A DNA stretch of 64,000 nt from Armillaria gallica (taxonomy: Eukaryota > Basidiomycota > Agaricomycetes > Agaricales > Physalacriaceae), in assembly GCA_037576215.1 (NCBI GenBank), contig JBANDB010000009.1, forward strand, positions 496,001 to 560,000, in the 5' to 3' direction. The translations under genes and the position numbers were made by a program. Within the stretch, counting starts at the first letter, position 1. Every line of letters begins with the position of its first letter. Positions 35,681 to 47,384 of this stretch are shown in pieces. The notes under the pieces are model-generated. The model did no database searches and was not told where the DNA came from. It was given only the letters and a program-made list of their open reading frames with translations.

Positions 35681-36232
35681 TCAAATATCCGCCCCGGTGA
35701 TCGTAAAGTTCTCGCTCCAATTTCCTGAGTCGCCAAACACTGGCGAAGGGGGTCAACAATAGTGCACAGATCATTAAAGGAATAGGACACGCACGAACTA
35801 AAGAATAATCATCTCCTTGAACAACCCAAGGCACCGTTATCTCAAATCTACCGAGCCGAATGTCAAATCCTTCCGCAATGATCACTGTACATTTCGTTCC
35901 TTAAATAAGTGCACATCATATCGATGAAGAAAAGACAACGTACGAGGAGTGGCTCTGTTGTCCTTGCGTAGCATTATGATGCCTCTGGAGTTTGTGATTT
36001 TCACTGGTGCATTTGAGGTGTCCCTGTGTACTGTTAGCGAGGTTGGGAGAATCATCAGAGAGACAAATCCTGACCAAGTAACATTGTGACGCTGATTGAT
36101 TGTCCACACGGTACCAGAATGTGGGTACAAGATAGGTGGGACAAAGACGTCTCGCTTATCCAAGTTGACGGGGATTGCGAACGCCAGAGTGAAGACAGAG
36201 ACGAAGGCGAACAAGAGGGACGTGAAATTCAT
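35681..36232 (-). CDS. Small secreted KNH/Kre9-type cell-wall protein
   Basis: Four exons: 36075-36232, 35944-36023, 35795-35884 and 35681-35739, giving 128 aa. A signal peptide (MNFTSLLFAFVSVFTLAFA) precedes a KR processing site. The mature domain shows the family landmarks in order: YPHSGTVWT, HNVTWDTSN, GIIMLR, WVVQGDDYSLVLFGDSGNWS and a final FTITG. This is the Ig-like fold shared with yeast Kre9/Knh1, which act in cell-wall glucan assembly. In this short form, without a Ser/Thr tail or GPI signal, the role is less certain. All three introns are supported by phase and by completing the motifs. A TATATATA box lies 70 bases upstream. Confidence 0.82.
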
Positions 36233-36301
36233 GATGGGCGTAAAGGAGCTGGGTCTTTCGATGGCTGACGGAGAGACGAGTTTCCTCGTGCAGGTCCACG
36301 G

Positions 36302-36309
36302 TATATATA
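36302..36309 (-). promoter_or_regulatory. TATA box of the KNH-type gene
   Basis: TATATATA, 70 bases before the start codon at 36232. Confidence 0.6.
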
Positions 36310-37143
36310 CCCAAGGGTACGATGAACCGCGTGTGAATCCGGACCGTAGATATCACCTAGCCTCAGTACCCTCGTGACGTCAGAATCATCAATCGTATGG
36401 ACACAAGACAATGATGGAATAGATCGCTGATGAAAGTTGCCACAACATGAGAGGCGGAGTCATGATACGGGCCTTATAGCCAAAGGACTCCAGTAAAGAT
36501 GATCAATGTGCCTGCCATGTGTCCTTCGGTATCAGAAGAAGGAACCCTAGATATGAAGCCCAAGACGGAAATGCGAACGATTATACTAGTCTCCGGAGAG
36601 ATTTCGGTTTACAGAGTCAACATGTGCCCGTTGGAAGATAATAGAAAATACCGAGGAGACTAAGAACGGTGTTCAATGTCCATTCTCCATTTTGGTACGT
36701 TGATGACCAAAAATTAAACTTGAAGAGCAGTCATAATACGCATCAGAATGATGGCCGTGGACATCAGCTTCATCCTCAGACGAGGCTAATAGGAGAAAAC
36801 GACATCGTCGACGAACTGCCAAACATTGGAAAATGGTACCACGGCCACGTGTCGCGGTAAGGGATAACATCGGAGGTTTCTATTTTTGTCTTTGGCACGG
36901 TTCTATGTTGACCGCCACCAGTCATTAGCCTTCAATACTTCAGTACTTCAACCGCATCCTACATTCAAAGAATTTTGAAGGCATTGCGACACCTGTAACA
37001 GCTAGCGAGCGGCTGTCCTTCCTCTCACTTGTCTGTCAAGTTCGCTCAAAGAACGCGTCAATGCCACTCGGTGGACATTGCTAAAATCTTTTCGCGTTGG
37101 ATTTAAGGTGCTTCCATCGGTTTTCTTCAATAAAGTCTCAGAT
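36310..37143. other. Divergent promoter region
   Basis: Lies between the minus-strand KNH-type gene and the plus-strand F-box gene. No supported gene. The frame used by the F-box gene is open back to about 37000, so an earlier exon may lie here. Confidence 0.4.
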
Positions 37144-38951
37144 ATGCTAAAGCTAAACCCCTTCTCTATAGCCGAAATCATGACTTCTTTGTTTCACGCT
37201 GCAGAGGCTATTAAGCACACCCTGCAGAGCATCTACGAGAATCCTTCAGGCCATCTCTCTCTGGATATAAATCTCCCCTTTACCGAAGAAAGTCTAGTGA
37301 AATCTGAGGCCGACTCCGCTCCCTTGGTTTCATTAAGCGATATCATTGATGCGTTATCGATAACGCTTGACAATGTGTTGCATTGCCAAAAAACCATTTG
37401 GCTACATTGATTTCCGACGATAGCATTTCACTCCTTGAAAGACTCAGCCACTGCAAATCACTTATCGAAACCTATTCTTCCTATCGGTATCGTTCATCCA
37501 CGTCCATCTACGACCTTCCCCCCGAGCTTCTCTCTCAGATCTTTGAAGAAAGTGTATCGTTAACCCCTGGCAAGTATCCTGCAACGGCTCTGCGAATAGC
37601 GAGCGTTTGTAGGTCATGGAGAGAGAACGCACTCTCGCACACTCGTTTGTGGTCCACCATCACCATCACTACGCAAACTCAAAGTTCCTCGGTTGTCGAC
37701 GGTCGCGAGGAAGTACTCCGCTTGTACCTCCGTCGCTCCGGAACCCAGCGTCTTACCATTATCTTCCGCGGAAAGAGAAGTACTCATGACCTTCATCGTC
37801 GGCCTAAGAAAAGTGACAAGCCAGAGTGGAGCTGGGCATATAGCTTTGTGCCACTTCTTCGTTCTCATGAAGCTCGATGGAGTCGTCTCCGCTTATCGCG
37901 TGACCTTTGTCAAACCGAGGACATTGGCATGCTTTTCGCTCCTGCGGAGGAGGTTCTACCCACTCTGAGCGAATTAAAGAATATAACGATCCCTTCATTG
38001 GTCAATACACCCTTCTGGGATTATCCTGCTTTCCGGAATGCCCCAAAGCTCACATCCCTCGCTTTTGATGATGTTTGCGTGGGACAATTTTGGTCTGTAC
38101 GACAGTCGTCATTCCCCCGTACCCAAATAACGGCTTTGCGCATCGACGTGTGCCCAGACTTGGAATCCCTATTCGATGCTATGGTCGCATTTCCAAATAT
38201 CTATGATCTCAGGATTTACATAGACAGGCCTCACAGATCTCATCATGAAGAAAGCTCTGTAAACGCAACGGTGGGGATTACCACTCAAGTATTGCCCCAA
38301 GTTCAAGTTGTCAGTCGGGTGCCAAGGTCGAACCTTGTTTCTTGCCTAACATGGAACCTATCTTGCACCTCCTTCGTACCACAACCATTCGGGCGCCTCC
38401 ACTTCAATAGCTTAGACACTCTCCTCATGATATATCACGCACCGTTTGACGAGGACGAGGATGACCGTTCTCTCATCGGAGTTGATCCGATTCTAAATGC
38501 TGTCTCTTCTTCCGCTTCAAGGTTACAGCACATTACCTTTTCTGCGATCCCAATCTCAGGCATGGATATCATCAGCGTCCTGCAAGCTCTTCCGCAGCTT
38601 GGGTCTCTCGTGGTCCATGACCCTGATCCCAATGTCTATGAGCTATCTGAAGCCCCATTAGAATTACTGTATCCCATTGATGAACACCTCTTACACCAGC
38701 TTACGGCGTCACCTTCGGGGCTACCATTTCTCCCCTCTCTTAAATCTATTGAATTGGTTTGGACACAAGATCTAGATGAAGGCGCTGTGATGGATATGAT
38801 CGAATCTCGTAGATGGTGCGAAGTTCCGTTGGAACGTGCCACTCTTGGGAAGCTTGAGCGGCATATAAACCTGGCGCCAACAACGCATCAACGGCTGAGG
38901 GACCTGCGAAAGGGCGGGCTGGCGTTCTCGAAGGAGTGGAACTCGGCATAA
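37144..38951 (+). CDS. F-box protein
   Basis: The long frame from 37424 to 38951 contains the F-box (YDLPPELLSQIFEESV…VCRSWRENALSHTRLWSTI) and about 400 residues of LRR-like sequence, but has no ATG before the F-box. A second open frame just upstream (37021-37410), containing MLKLNPFSIAEIMTSLFHAAEAI, can be joined by an intron 37353-37423 (GTTATC…GATAG), which would give 578 aa from ATG 37144. That donor is weak, so the N-terminus is uncertain; the F-box and the rest are not. The gene is tail-to-tail with the transporter, 113 bases apart. Confidence 0.68.
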
Positions 38952-39064
38952 ATGACAGATTTTCGAAAGTATAGATCAATTGTATAACAACATAGGAACC
39001 GTAGCAAAGGAACGAAAACGGACTTTGAAACAAACTAGTAGAATATGGAGTCAGTAGTTTGAGG

Positions 39065-41148
39065 TCACAGAAATGCAGTGATTGTGCCCCATGTCCCCAT
39101 CAGAAACGATATAGCTAGAATGAGAACATCAAAGCAGCCACATGTGCGTGTAATGGCCATTTTTGCTCCAATGGGGCATATCACAACGATTAAGAAGGCG
39201 GAGAAGGACCCCATCAATTCGGTAACTCGTCCGAAGTCAGGCACTATGATTGAAACAGCGACGGTCAAGAGAGTAATCGACAGACGCTGAGCGATGCACA
39301 GAAGTTGTTGACGTAGATTCCTACGCGCTGGTTTGCATTGAAGTTTAAACAACTTCTCGATTGTCGCGTTGAGCTGTAAACCGGTTAGCTCTCGGTGTCA
39401 TGCCCATCGTTTAATGGACTCACGGGCTGTACGACCAAGGCGAATTTGGATCTGGGGCAGAAACCGAAGGTCAGACATGGATAGATATAAAGACAGTACG
39501 TCATACTCACAGTGGGCTGACTACGAGCATCCACAGACATATCTTGTTCAATACAGCGTTATAGCCGGGCGTCAACAATAGGTCCCTACTGACCTGTTTC
39601 TCTATATCAGTGGCAAGCAATTGTGACGCTCAATCGGCGCACCTCTTCACTGACAGACATTCCAAACATGAAGTATCCGGCCCCACCAATTAGTAAATAA
39701 ATTGAAGTCGAGAAGAACTGTGATGGTGTGAGTCCCGTCCACGATCGCTGTGAAAGGAGCGTACGAATGCCCAGTTGGCCATGGTATCAAACTGAGAAGG
39801 ATCCTCCATATCGTGTACCAAGGAAGGAAGCACTCCATGTCCTGCAAACTAAATTCCTGTTAGAAAATGCTAGCCAACGAAATAATCGCCCTACTCCCGC
39901 CATGAATAAACCAAATGCTTTTCCGAGATGATTCCAGCCATCAATACCTGGGAATGTCTCGGCCGGAGCCCACAAGCTTCCCGGCGCATCAGACTTCGCC
40001 GTGCCGTCGATGAATACAACCACCACAATCAAAACTAACGAAACGATGCCCAGTATGGACGTATATGAAAGGGCGGATAGCGGGAGGAACAGAGTGGGTA
40101 TTAATCTAACAGTCATCAGCGGGTAACTCAACGTGTTGGAGAAATGATTTACATCACTAGAGCCAAGAGTTTGTAGGTAGCAGAAGAATACATTGGGATC
40201 AACGATTCTAAGGAATCCGCGTAAAGCGTCACCAGCAACACACTAATATCACAGGACGTTATGAACTTGGCAACATAAACAAAGGGGCAGCTGACCTTAG
40301 CAAAAAGAGCTCAAGGAAGAACGCAATGCTCATGACCACAGTCGGACGTGTACCAAATGCTCTTCGCCCGATGTCCGTGTAGAGTTTCAAATGGGGCTCA
40401 GAGCGAATGATGCGAGCGAGGATTTTGGCACTTTGATAGGTCAAGTGGTCATCAGTCTCGATGCGGCGCAAGGAGAGGGAGGTAAGACGAACGTGTAGCA
40501 GCTGATGAAACCAAACGAAACAAGTAGAATCGTCCCCATAACCCACCCGGCATAGGCAAACGCCAGCGGCTGAGCTAGCATTCCAACCCCTAGCAAAACT
40601 GCGATGGAATTGAAAAGCTGCAGGGAACCGCATAAGCGCATGCAATGGACTCTGTAGATAGTACTTTACGGTTTGCCCAAAAGTGCTTTTCCCTCCAGGA
40701 TTGAAAGATGCGATCGACGCATCAGACGACACAGTAGGTGTGTCATAGGATCCAGAAAGAAAGTATCTTGGAAGCGGAACTTGGTGGTCGACGTCAGGCG
40801 AAAATACCGCTGGGCGTAAGAGAGGCGTTCGGTCGTTTATTTTTGCCGTAGGAGATGGAAGAGTGAAAGGGTCTGGAAATGTTCTAGGAGCAGGAAGAGC
40901 CTCTTGGTATAACCCTCCAGAAAGTCCTCGTTGTAGGTCCGCGGCATGTTGCCATGAGTATTGAAAGCCGTCCGTTGCGACTGATATGTTTTCCTCCTCG
41001 TATAACGAAGCCGAAGGGTTGGTTACAGACAAAATGCCGCTGTCTGTTGCTAAAGCCTGAGAGGTTTGATCTGACGACAAAATCCGGGATGAGGACTAAC
41101 AGTGGCGTAAGTGGGATGAGACGACGTACAAGAGTTGATTTCGTCCAT
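39065..41148 (-). CDS. Vacuolar-type amino acid transporter (AAAP family, AVT-like)
   Basis: Eleven exons: 41130-41148, 40670-41070, 40493-40617, 40296-40430, 40153-40242, 39895-40105, 39765-39848, 39643-39717, 39511-39593, 39424-39451 and 39065-39373. All join in frame, giving 519 aa. A 140-residue hydrophilic N-terminus leads into the first helix, LFNSIAVLLGVGMLAQPLAFAYAGW, the hallmark of this family. Later come SFGFISCYTAKILARII, GHGVLPSLVHDMEDPSQF and a last block with ILPDFSS-like VPDFGRVTELMGSFSAF. About eleven membrane spans fit. Relatives export or import amino acids across the vacuolar membrane driven by protons. The first exon is short and the least certain. Confidence 0.85.
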
Positions 41149-44100
41149 TAACGTCTGTGGGCAATCAAGAGGAGTATAGCTCAAGCTGCCAATAGACATG
41201 ATGGGCCACCAATGTGGACGTGTCGCATCCTTATATACGGCTCATAGGTCAAACCCAGAAGGGTATTTCGGACGCAGGCGTGTTACGAAGCTTACTCGAC
41301 CCACATTACTTGTGATTCTTCTCGAGTAGGTGCACTCCTAATTGCACCAAAATCCCTCATCTTCCAAAATGACGCGATTGTTGAGTGACATATACCAATA
41401 CCGGAGCTGGAAGGGAGCTCTCACCTGAGGGAAGGGTCGTATAGTCAGAACAAAGATTCTCTTTGGTCAACTTAGCCCGACCTGCCTGCAAAATTGTTTA
41501 GCACAGAGCATCTGGACGGAAGAAATGGTTGATGGACGCAATGAACGCAGCAAGGACGTGGCGCAGTTCCCCAAATCTTTCGGCCTTCCAACTCCCGTTC
41601 AATGTTAACGATCCTGCTTCGAATGTTAAAATCACGATGTAAGAATTCCGTAGCACTCGCATACCTTCTGGGACCGCCCGAACAGCCTGGAAACGGGTCC
41701 TAAGAATAGAGATGTATATATAAACTTCAGAGACTTACAGTACGCACGTTCTTCACAGCAAACTAAGAATTATACATCTCTGCACCTCACAAAGCCATCG
41801 AACGACCGTGAAAAGGCCGACTTTTGGTCATTTGGTTCTAATGAACGTTCGAGTCGACGCTGTGTGCCACATGAATCAGAAATTACCCAGGGTTCGCGTG
41901 CCATCAACGTGTCAAAGTTGGCATTGAAGGAACGGTGCTTCGAACTGAAGAGATGTACGTATGTTTTCTCAAGAACTCGAGTGATCGAGCAACGCACCAG
42001 TACGTAGTTGTCTTGCGGCTGTCCGTCATGATCATAGTGGGAGGTAAAGGCGGCGAAACCGGCCCGTTTCGTCCATAAACTTTTCCAGCACGTGATCGTT
42101 CTCGCGCCTGTCACATCGCTTGGGCGTGCTTGTGTTCTAACGCGACGCAAGTGACCTATAGACATTATAGACAGTTATATAGTGTTTAATGGTTAGTAAA
42201 TCCACAGGCCCAGTCCCATCTGTATCCTCATACCATCCTTTATCAAGTATAGCTGTTAGCAACTGTTAGTGTATCATCATAACAGGTTGGTGACAGGGGA
42301 GAGCCTGAACATAAGTGAGACAACTGACTATCGAGAAATTCCACTCAGCTCGATATTGATCCAGATACAAAACCACCAATACACCCATCATGCCACCTAA
42401 TCAACGCTTTGAAAAGAAGTAAGTAGGAGGTCCGAGGAACAACGGCAAGGCTTGATGCTTCTGTGAATGCTACGAGTACAGTTCTCTCTATGTATCTCCG
42501 ACAACGTAACTCACGAGGTCGAGTGCGGTAATTTGGGTGTGTCCGTTGGAACTCAGCTGACTCTCATTCATCTACGGTCCCGGGGCCGACAGGACTGACA
42601 GGCCGAAATCTCACACGTGAACCACAATTGAAGCTCTGAGCGACTTTCTACGGCCTAGGAAGGAATTCGAAGTGTTTTGCACGTACAGTCGACTTCGGAG
42701 GCTAGTTTAGAGAATGCTTCTATGTTTTCTGGGAACGAGAAAAAATGAGCTTGCCATGCAGACGTTAGCTTGGACGCTTCGACCTCCTCAACAGACCCCG
42801 ATCTCACAACATCCTCGATTCTCCCCAAGCTTCCTTCATGCTACAGTATCTGAGACGCAGAATGATCCACCCGATACTGGTGGATCAGCACGCTCTTAAA
42901 GACCATCACAGGTAATCGTACACCCGACGTCCTGGCATGTAAAGCCACTCATCGCGTAACTGCAACAAAGATCGAAGACGACTGCGTGTTTTCTCAAGAA
43001 AGACATGGTGTCGCCAGGCGCACTAGCCGACGGTAACCATGAATTCGGAACACAAATGCAAAGGTTCGTAACTGACCGCCACAGAAATGTGAGCTGCCGG
43101 AGGAATGTCGCCATTTGAGAGGTAGACACCGTTGCGTCATAATACAGGAACGTTGGCAATGACCGGTTAACTACATTAGGTGGGAGACGATCCGGGGATA
43201 ATGGTGGCGAGAATATGAGGATTGCAAACATGATATCTCGGCGATCCCTAAGATATTGTACGTTGCGTAAAAAATCAATCGAATCTGAGTCCTACTCAAC
43301 GAACAAGTAATGGATATCAGCGGACCTTCGGTAACACACTGCTAGCGAAGTTTGGTCTGGTCCTCGGAAATTTAACTCTCAAAAGAGCATGATTGAAGAG
43401 TGTGCTGACGCTCAGATACTGAAGCCAGGTGCGCGTATATTATTATGAGAGGGAGTAGTTCGAATACTCCCAGTCATCCGAGCGCTCGAATTGTTGGTGC
43501 GTCAATTAGCGCACTATAGAGTGGCTGTAGCTATTGTAATGTTATGGGTAGGAATAAAACTCATAAATAGAACAAATTTCATACCAGAATGAGCGCAAAG
43601 AAGCCGATCGTGGCCTCTTGAATTTCATAGAGTTCAGTCCAGTGCCGGAGCAAGGAGTCTTGCATTCGCCCTACTCTTTGGTGGACAGGGAACGACTTAT
43701 AATTCGCTGTGATGATAGAGAATTAAGTGCTCTGGTCTTTCCTGTTTTCAAATTCAAGGCGCTCCCTTTTACAAGCATTTTTTGGCGCTCGTTACTGCCT
43801 GGTGATTCGGAAAGGGTCAGCATGGGAATTCTTGTTCCCACTAAGTTCAGAGGCACCATATGACCGTAAGTCACGTTAGAATAAGTGTGTCAGCATACGC
43901 ACTTAGCAGTACAGGCTGAATCTCCAGAAGGGAATGGCCGTCTTAATGAAGGTTGAAGGTGGAAGTTGCAAAGCCGTCCGGCGGAAAGACGGACCGCTGA
44001 CCTAGTCCGATCAATTTGGGATTTCATCCACGTGATGAGTCTGACGCGTAAGTGGCGTGGGAACAGTGCTCTGTTTCCTTTCATTTGCTGGTTGTCCTTT

Positions 44101-45005
44101 GGTTGTCCTACTTGTTCTTTATCCCTCCTAAAGTAGAATTTTTCCATGGCAGATAGCAGCAACACGAACGGGATCTATCTTCTCGACATACTACATCTTA
44201 CATTGAGATTTTTGCTGGAGATTGTAGCTCTCTACAAAAAGAATTGTTGCAATTACCAAGCCAATTATCAACTGGGCTCTAAGTAATAATCGCATTCTTT
44301 CCCCTTCTTTCCCTGGTTCGAAAAGTCAGGTTCACTAGTTCCCTGGGGGCTCGACTGAGACGAAATGTCGGAAGAGCATGTCTACTCTTGGTGAACAATG
44401 GATCACATTCTGCACCAAGATACGCCACTGTGGCGTCTTGGTGCAGCATTATCGCTTAGTCGAGACAAACAGAGCTTCTTGGTGCCGAAACTACGGTGCG
44501 TTTGCCTCGTTGCAACTCCTGAATGAAGTGAACAAACTTCTTTCCGAAGCATAAGCTCGGCAGCTATAACACTGGTTTTGAGTGTCTGGGAGTGCTGACG
44601 CAGGCCAATGTCTGGGAGGGTGCATTCGACTCGCATACCTAGTACATGAATTACGTCGTGGTTATACGTGTGCAGACCAGATATCCTGCAGGAAAACTCC
44701 GGTTATCCCTCTCTATAAGCACGTCACAAAACGTGTAGAACATACGGACATCAATTACGCTTCTCCGCCGAAGTAAACAGTGAAAAGAACAAGCTGATAT
44801 CTTCGTTTGAAGACATTCTCCCGTCTTCATAGTACCTCGTTAAGTGAGTCAATTATTACCCTCCTTTCTTTCACAGCGAAGGAGAAGAACCTTCTGCAAA
44901 CCGAGCCTATCATCCCATCCTACTTTATGCTGATCATTTCATTAACAGTACGTTACTCTTGTACACGATTACCTTTCCTCGACCCGTGGTTTCCAAATAC
45001 CGTCC
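41149..45005. other. Gene-poor interval
   Basis: About 3.9 kb. Apart from the weak frame at 41770-42165, frames are short (42896-43231 minus, 43618-43863 plus) and featureless. At 42389 there is a short ATG-led stretch (MPPNQRFEKK) followed by GTAAGT, possibly a first exon, but I could not find its continuation. Confidence 0.35.
41770..42165 (-). CDS. Hypothetical protein, doubtful
   Basis: A 131-aa frame with a true ATG and a TATATAA about 15-20 bases upstream, too close for an ordinary TATA box. It has no signal peptide, membrane helix or motif I recognise and is rich in Arg and Ser. It may be chance or a decayed gene. Confidence 0.22.
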   Translation of the reverse strand: MSIGHLRRVRTQARPSDVTGARTITCWKSLWTKRAGFAAFTSHYDHDGQPQDNYVLVRCSITRVLEKTYVHLFSSKHRSFNANFDTLMAREPWVISDSCGTQRRLERSLEPNDQKSAFSRSFDGFVRCRDV

Positions 45006-45602
45006 ATGCCATCTCCCTCCCCAGACAAATCTCAGAATGTCTTGCCCAACTTCGAACTCACAACGACTCCCAATGTTTCTTTCAAGCAATTCTCCGAAAG
45101 CGCTCAAAGAAACCATATAGCCTCTAACACCGACCTATTATGGGACACAATAAGCGCCAATCAAATACATCAATTCGTCGCGGTATCGGGACCGCAGGAT
45201 GCAGAAAGGCAGATCCGCGAGAATCTCTTTCCCCCAGTTGACGCTGATACTAAACGATCGACGTCCTGTCCTCCTCCACCACCACCCCCAACATCAATGC
45301 CGTCTCGCGATGCCTCCAAATCCAGAGACGATTATGGGCTGGCTTTGTATGGCCCTCCTAGGAGCGAAACGGACGCGAAATCATTTGCTTGGGCCATTGA
45401 CCCTAGTACGGCCCCGGCACTGACGACCGGTGCATACAGGATAGACACTCCTGGTTGGTATGCGGGCTTGGATAGCCCGATGGTCCTCTTTGATAATATG
45501 TTCGGTCAGTTTTCTATTGTCGGCCCGTCACGGTGTGCTTATACTCGTCGACTGTTTTTAGCACCTACTCCTCGCAAGCTCGAGGAACTGGTTTGGTTGT
45601 GA
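45006..45602 (+). CDS. Hypothetical proline-rich protein
   Basis: A single 198-aa frame from a true ATG. It has a Ser/Pro-rich start, a run of seven prolines near residues 89-95, then a region with several aromatic residues (GAYRIDTPGWYAGLD, FDNMFGQFSIVG). No signal peptide or membrane span is visible, and I recognise no family. Its length without introns in a gene-poor region is the main support. A 5' exon upstream is possible. Confidence 0.38.
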   Translation: MPSPSPDKSQNVLPNFELTTTPNVSFKQFSESAQRNHIASNTDLLWDTISANQIHQFVAVSGPQDAERQIRENLFPPVDADTKRSTSCPPPPPPPTSMPSRDASKSRDDYGLALYGPPRSETDAKSFAWAIDPSTAPALTTGAYRIDTPGWYAGLDSPMVLFDNMFGQFSIVGPSRCAYTRRLFLAPTPRKLEELVWL

Positions 45603-46064
45603 TCCATATATAACGCGTGTTTGGACGACACTTCCTTTTTCTCTGTCTAACTGTGCGTATCATTATCACACAAGTAATCTCATAGCTAAAGAACTCACTG
45701 TTGTAGCGAAGGGCTTTGTCAGTGCATTCATCTCCACTATTTCGACCTGTGAATAACCTTACTGAACTCTGTATTATGCCCAATGCGAATGATACTAGCT
45801 GAAAGAGCAGTCGTATTCGCGGCTTTGTGTGATCTGAAAAAGATAAAATGTCTTCTCCGTCTTGCGCTCGGAAACATAAGATAGAAAACATGGCTTGGAG
45901 ACGGTAAGCCTGCGCAACAAGCTGGAATAGCAACGCAGCGCCGGAAAACAATCCTTCTCATCGCGAAAGATAAACAGGTATCCGCTGTTGCAGTACCCGG
46001 TGTACTCGAAAACTACGATGAAATAAATACAAACTTCTATTTCCACAAATACGCCATCACCCAC
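45603..46064. other. Intergenic, hydrophobic minus-strand frame
   Basis: A minus-strand frame (45565-45951) has hydrophobic stretches (LLFQLVSFALGII) but no clear exon structure. It is not called as a gene. Confidence 0.3.
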
Positions 46065-47384
46065 CTACAGCTTAGCTTGGACCTCAAAATGCCCGGTCTC
46101 CCTATCTAGCTTTCTCAATATCCCAAATAGCACATCCGCCACCTCATCCGGCGCCTCTTGCACGACCTGTCACCCCAGATCAGTCATCATCCGCAAATCA
46201 ACAACGGCAAGACATACCAAATGGCCCGCATCCGGGATTCTCGTAACAGATGCAAACCTGCGGCCGCCGCCCAGTAAGGAGTCTTGTTTTTTCCGTGAAC
46301 TGAAAGGAAGGTTGAGGGAAAGGGAGAAAGTAAGGTAGAGCGAGACGTACAACATGTCATTTCTCCCTCCATAGATGAGATGTATCGGTACAACCTTGAT
46401 CGTCTTATTCAGTTCGGGTAGGACATCCACCGCCTTTTGATCATTCGCGAACGGCGCCAGTTCATGTTTCGGCGCGCATTTGAGTGTCCAACCACCTCTG
46501 ACAAGATCTGCTTTCAAACCGTACTCCTGTAAGAAGTCGTCAGTATATGAATGAGCGTGGAGAGACAGAACGTACGACATATAACTCTCGGATCCTCGAA
46601 TCCCAGTAGCTCCACGGTGCACGGCCTTCGAAGTAACGCTTCGCCTCCGCCTTGGTAGGCCAATGATCCCGACGAGTTAGGATCCCCCGCTTGACGTATT
46701 TATACACGGGTGCATCCACACCGGCCATCTCAGCCGGCCATATTGTCGGCTCCACGAAAATGAATGCTTCGAAGAGCGGGTGGTCACAAAACATTGTCGC
46801 CAGGGAGCTCTAAAGGGGTGAGAAGGGAGGATAGACACATGGCAAAAGTCTTACGCAGACGCAGCACCAGCCGAGTGTCCCAAAAGCACCACCTTGTTCA
46901 AGCCTTTCTCGATGTTCTCCAGGAGAAAAGTCCGATACAGATTTGCACATGCTTCGGCATAGTCAAATTCGGCTAGAGATTTCTGTCAGAGCCGGCTTCA
47001 ATACCAAAGACGGTCGGCTTACAGAACTCGAAATCCGGCGCTTCGATCACTGCTTCATTCAACGCTGCAGAATCGCCATGGGTCTGCCAATCGATTGACC
47101 ATGCCTCCGACACCCTCGTTCCACCCGACTTGCTATGAGCGAACAGTCGTAGGATTGGGACTTCCCAGTGTTCCTTATCTATTGAATGGGATCATCAGGG
47201 TCGTCTAGGCCAATATATCGGAGGATCGACACGTACGGAATCCAGTGCCGTGGGTAAATATCAGGATATGCCCCGGTGCTGGTCGTCCCTCGGAGGAAGC
47301 CCCATGCGGCCGATACCGCTTCGCCGCACACTTCAACGGTTTACCAGATGAGTGTGTGTCGATGGTGAAGGTGTCAACTTTCAT
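46065..47384 (-). CDS. Alpha/beta hydrolase (esterase or epoxide-hydrolase-like)
   Basis: Seven exons: 47237-47384, 47023-47178, 46855-46972, 46579-46807, 46351-46526, 46218-46299 and 46065-46166, giving 336 aa in frame. The fold's landmarks are in order: oxyanion-region FTHGTGF near 45-50, nucleophile elbow GHSAG at 133-137 (Ser135), acid in YGGRNDM (Asp274) and base in PDAGHLV (His302). There is no signal peptide, so it is probably cytosolic or peroxisomal. Close agaric relatives are annotated only as alpha/beta hydrolases; the substrate is unknown. The boundary of exon 4 uses the second of two adjacent AGs (TTTAGAG), which restores the frame GAASASLATM. Confidence 0.85.

Noticed and set aside
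36669..36860. Small frames on both strands in the divergent promoter
   Set aside because: No start context, no motif, and overlapping shadows.
45565..45951. Hydrophobic 128-aa minus-strand frame, considered as an RTA1-like membrane protein
   Set aside because: Motif agreement is too weak and no consistent exon structure could be built.
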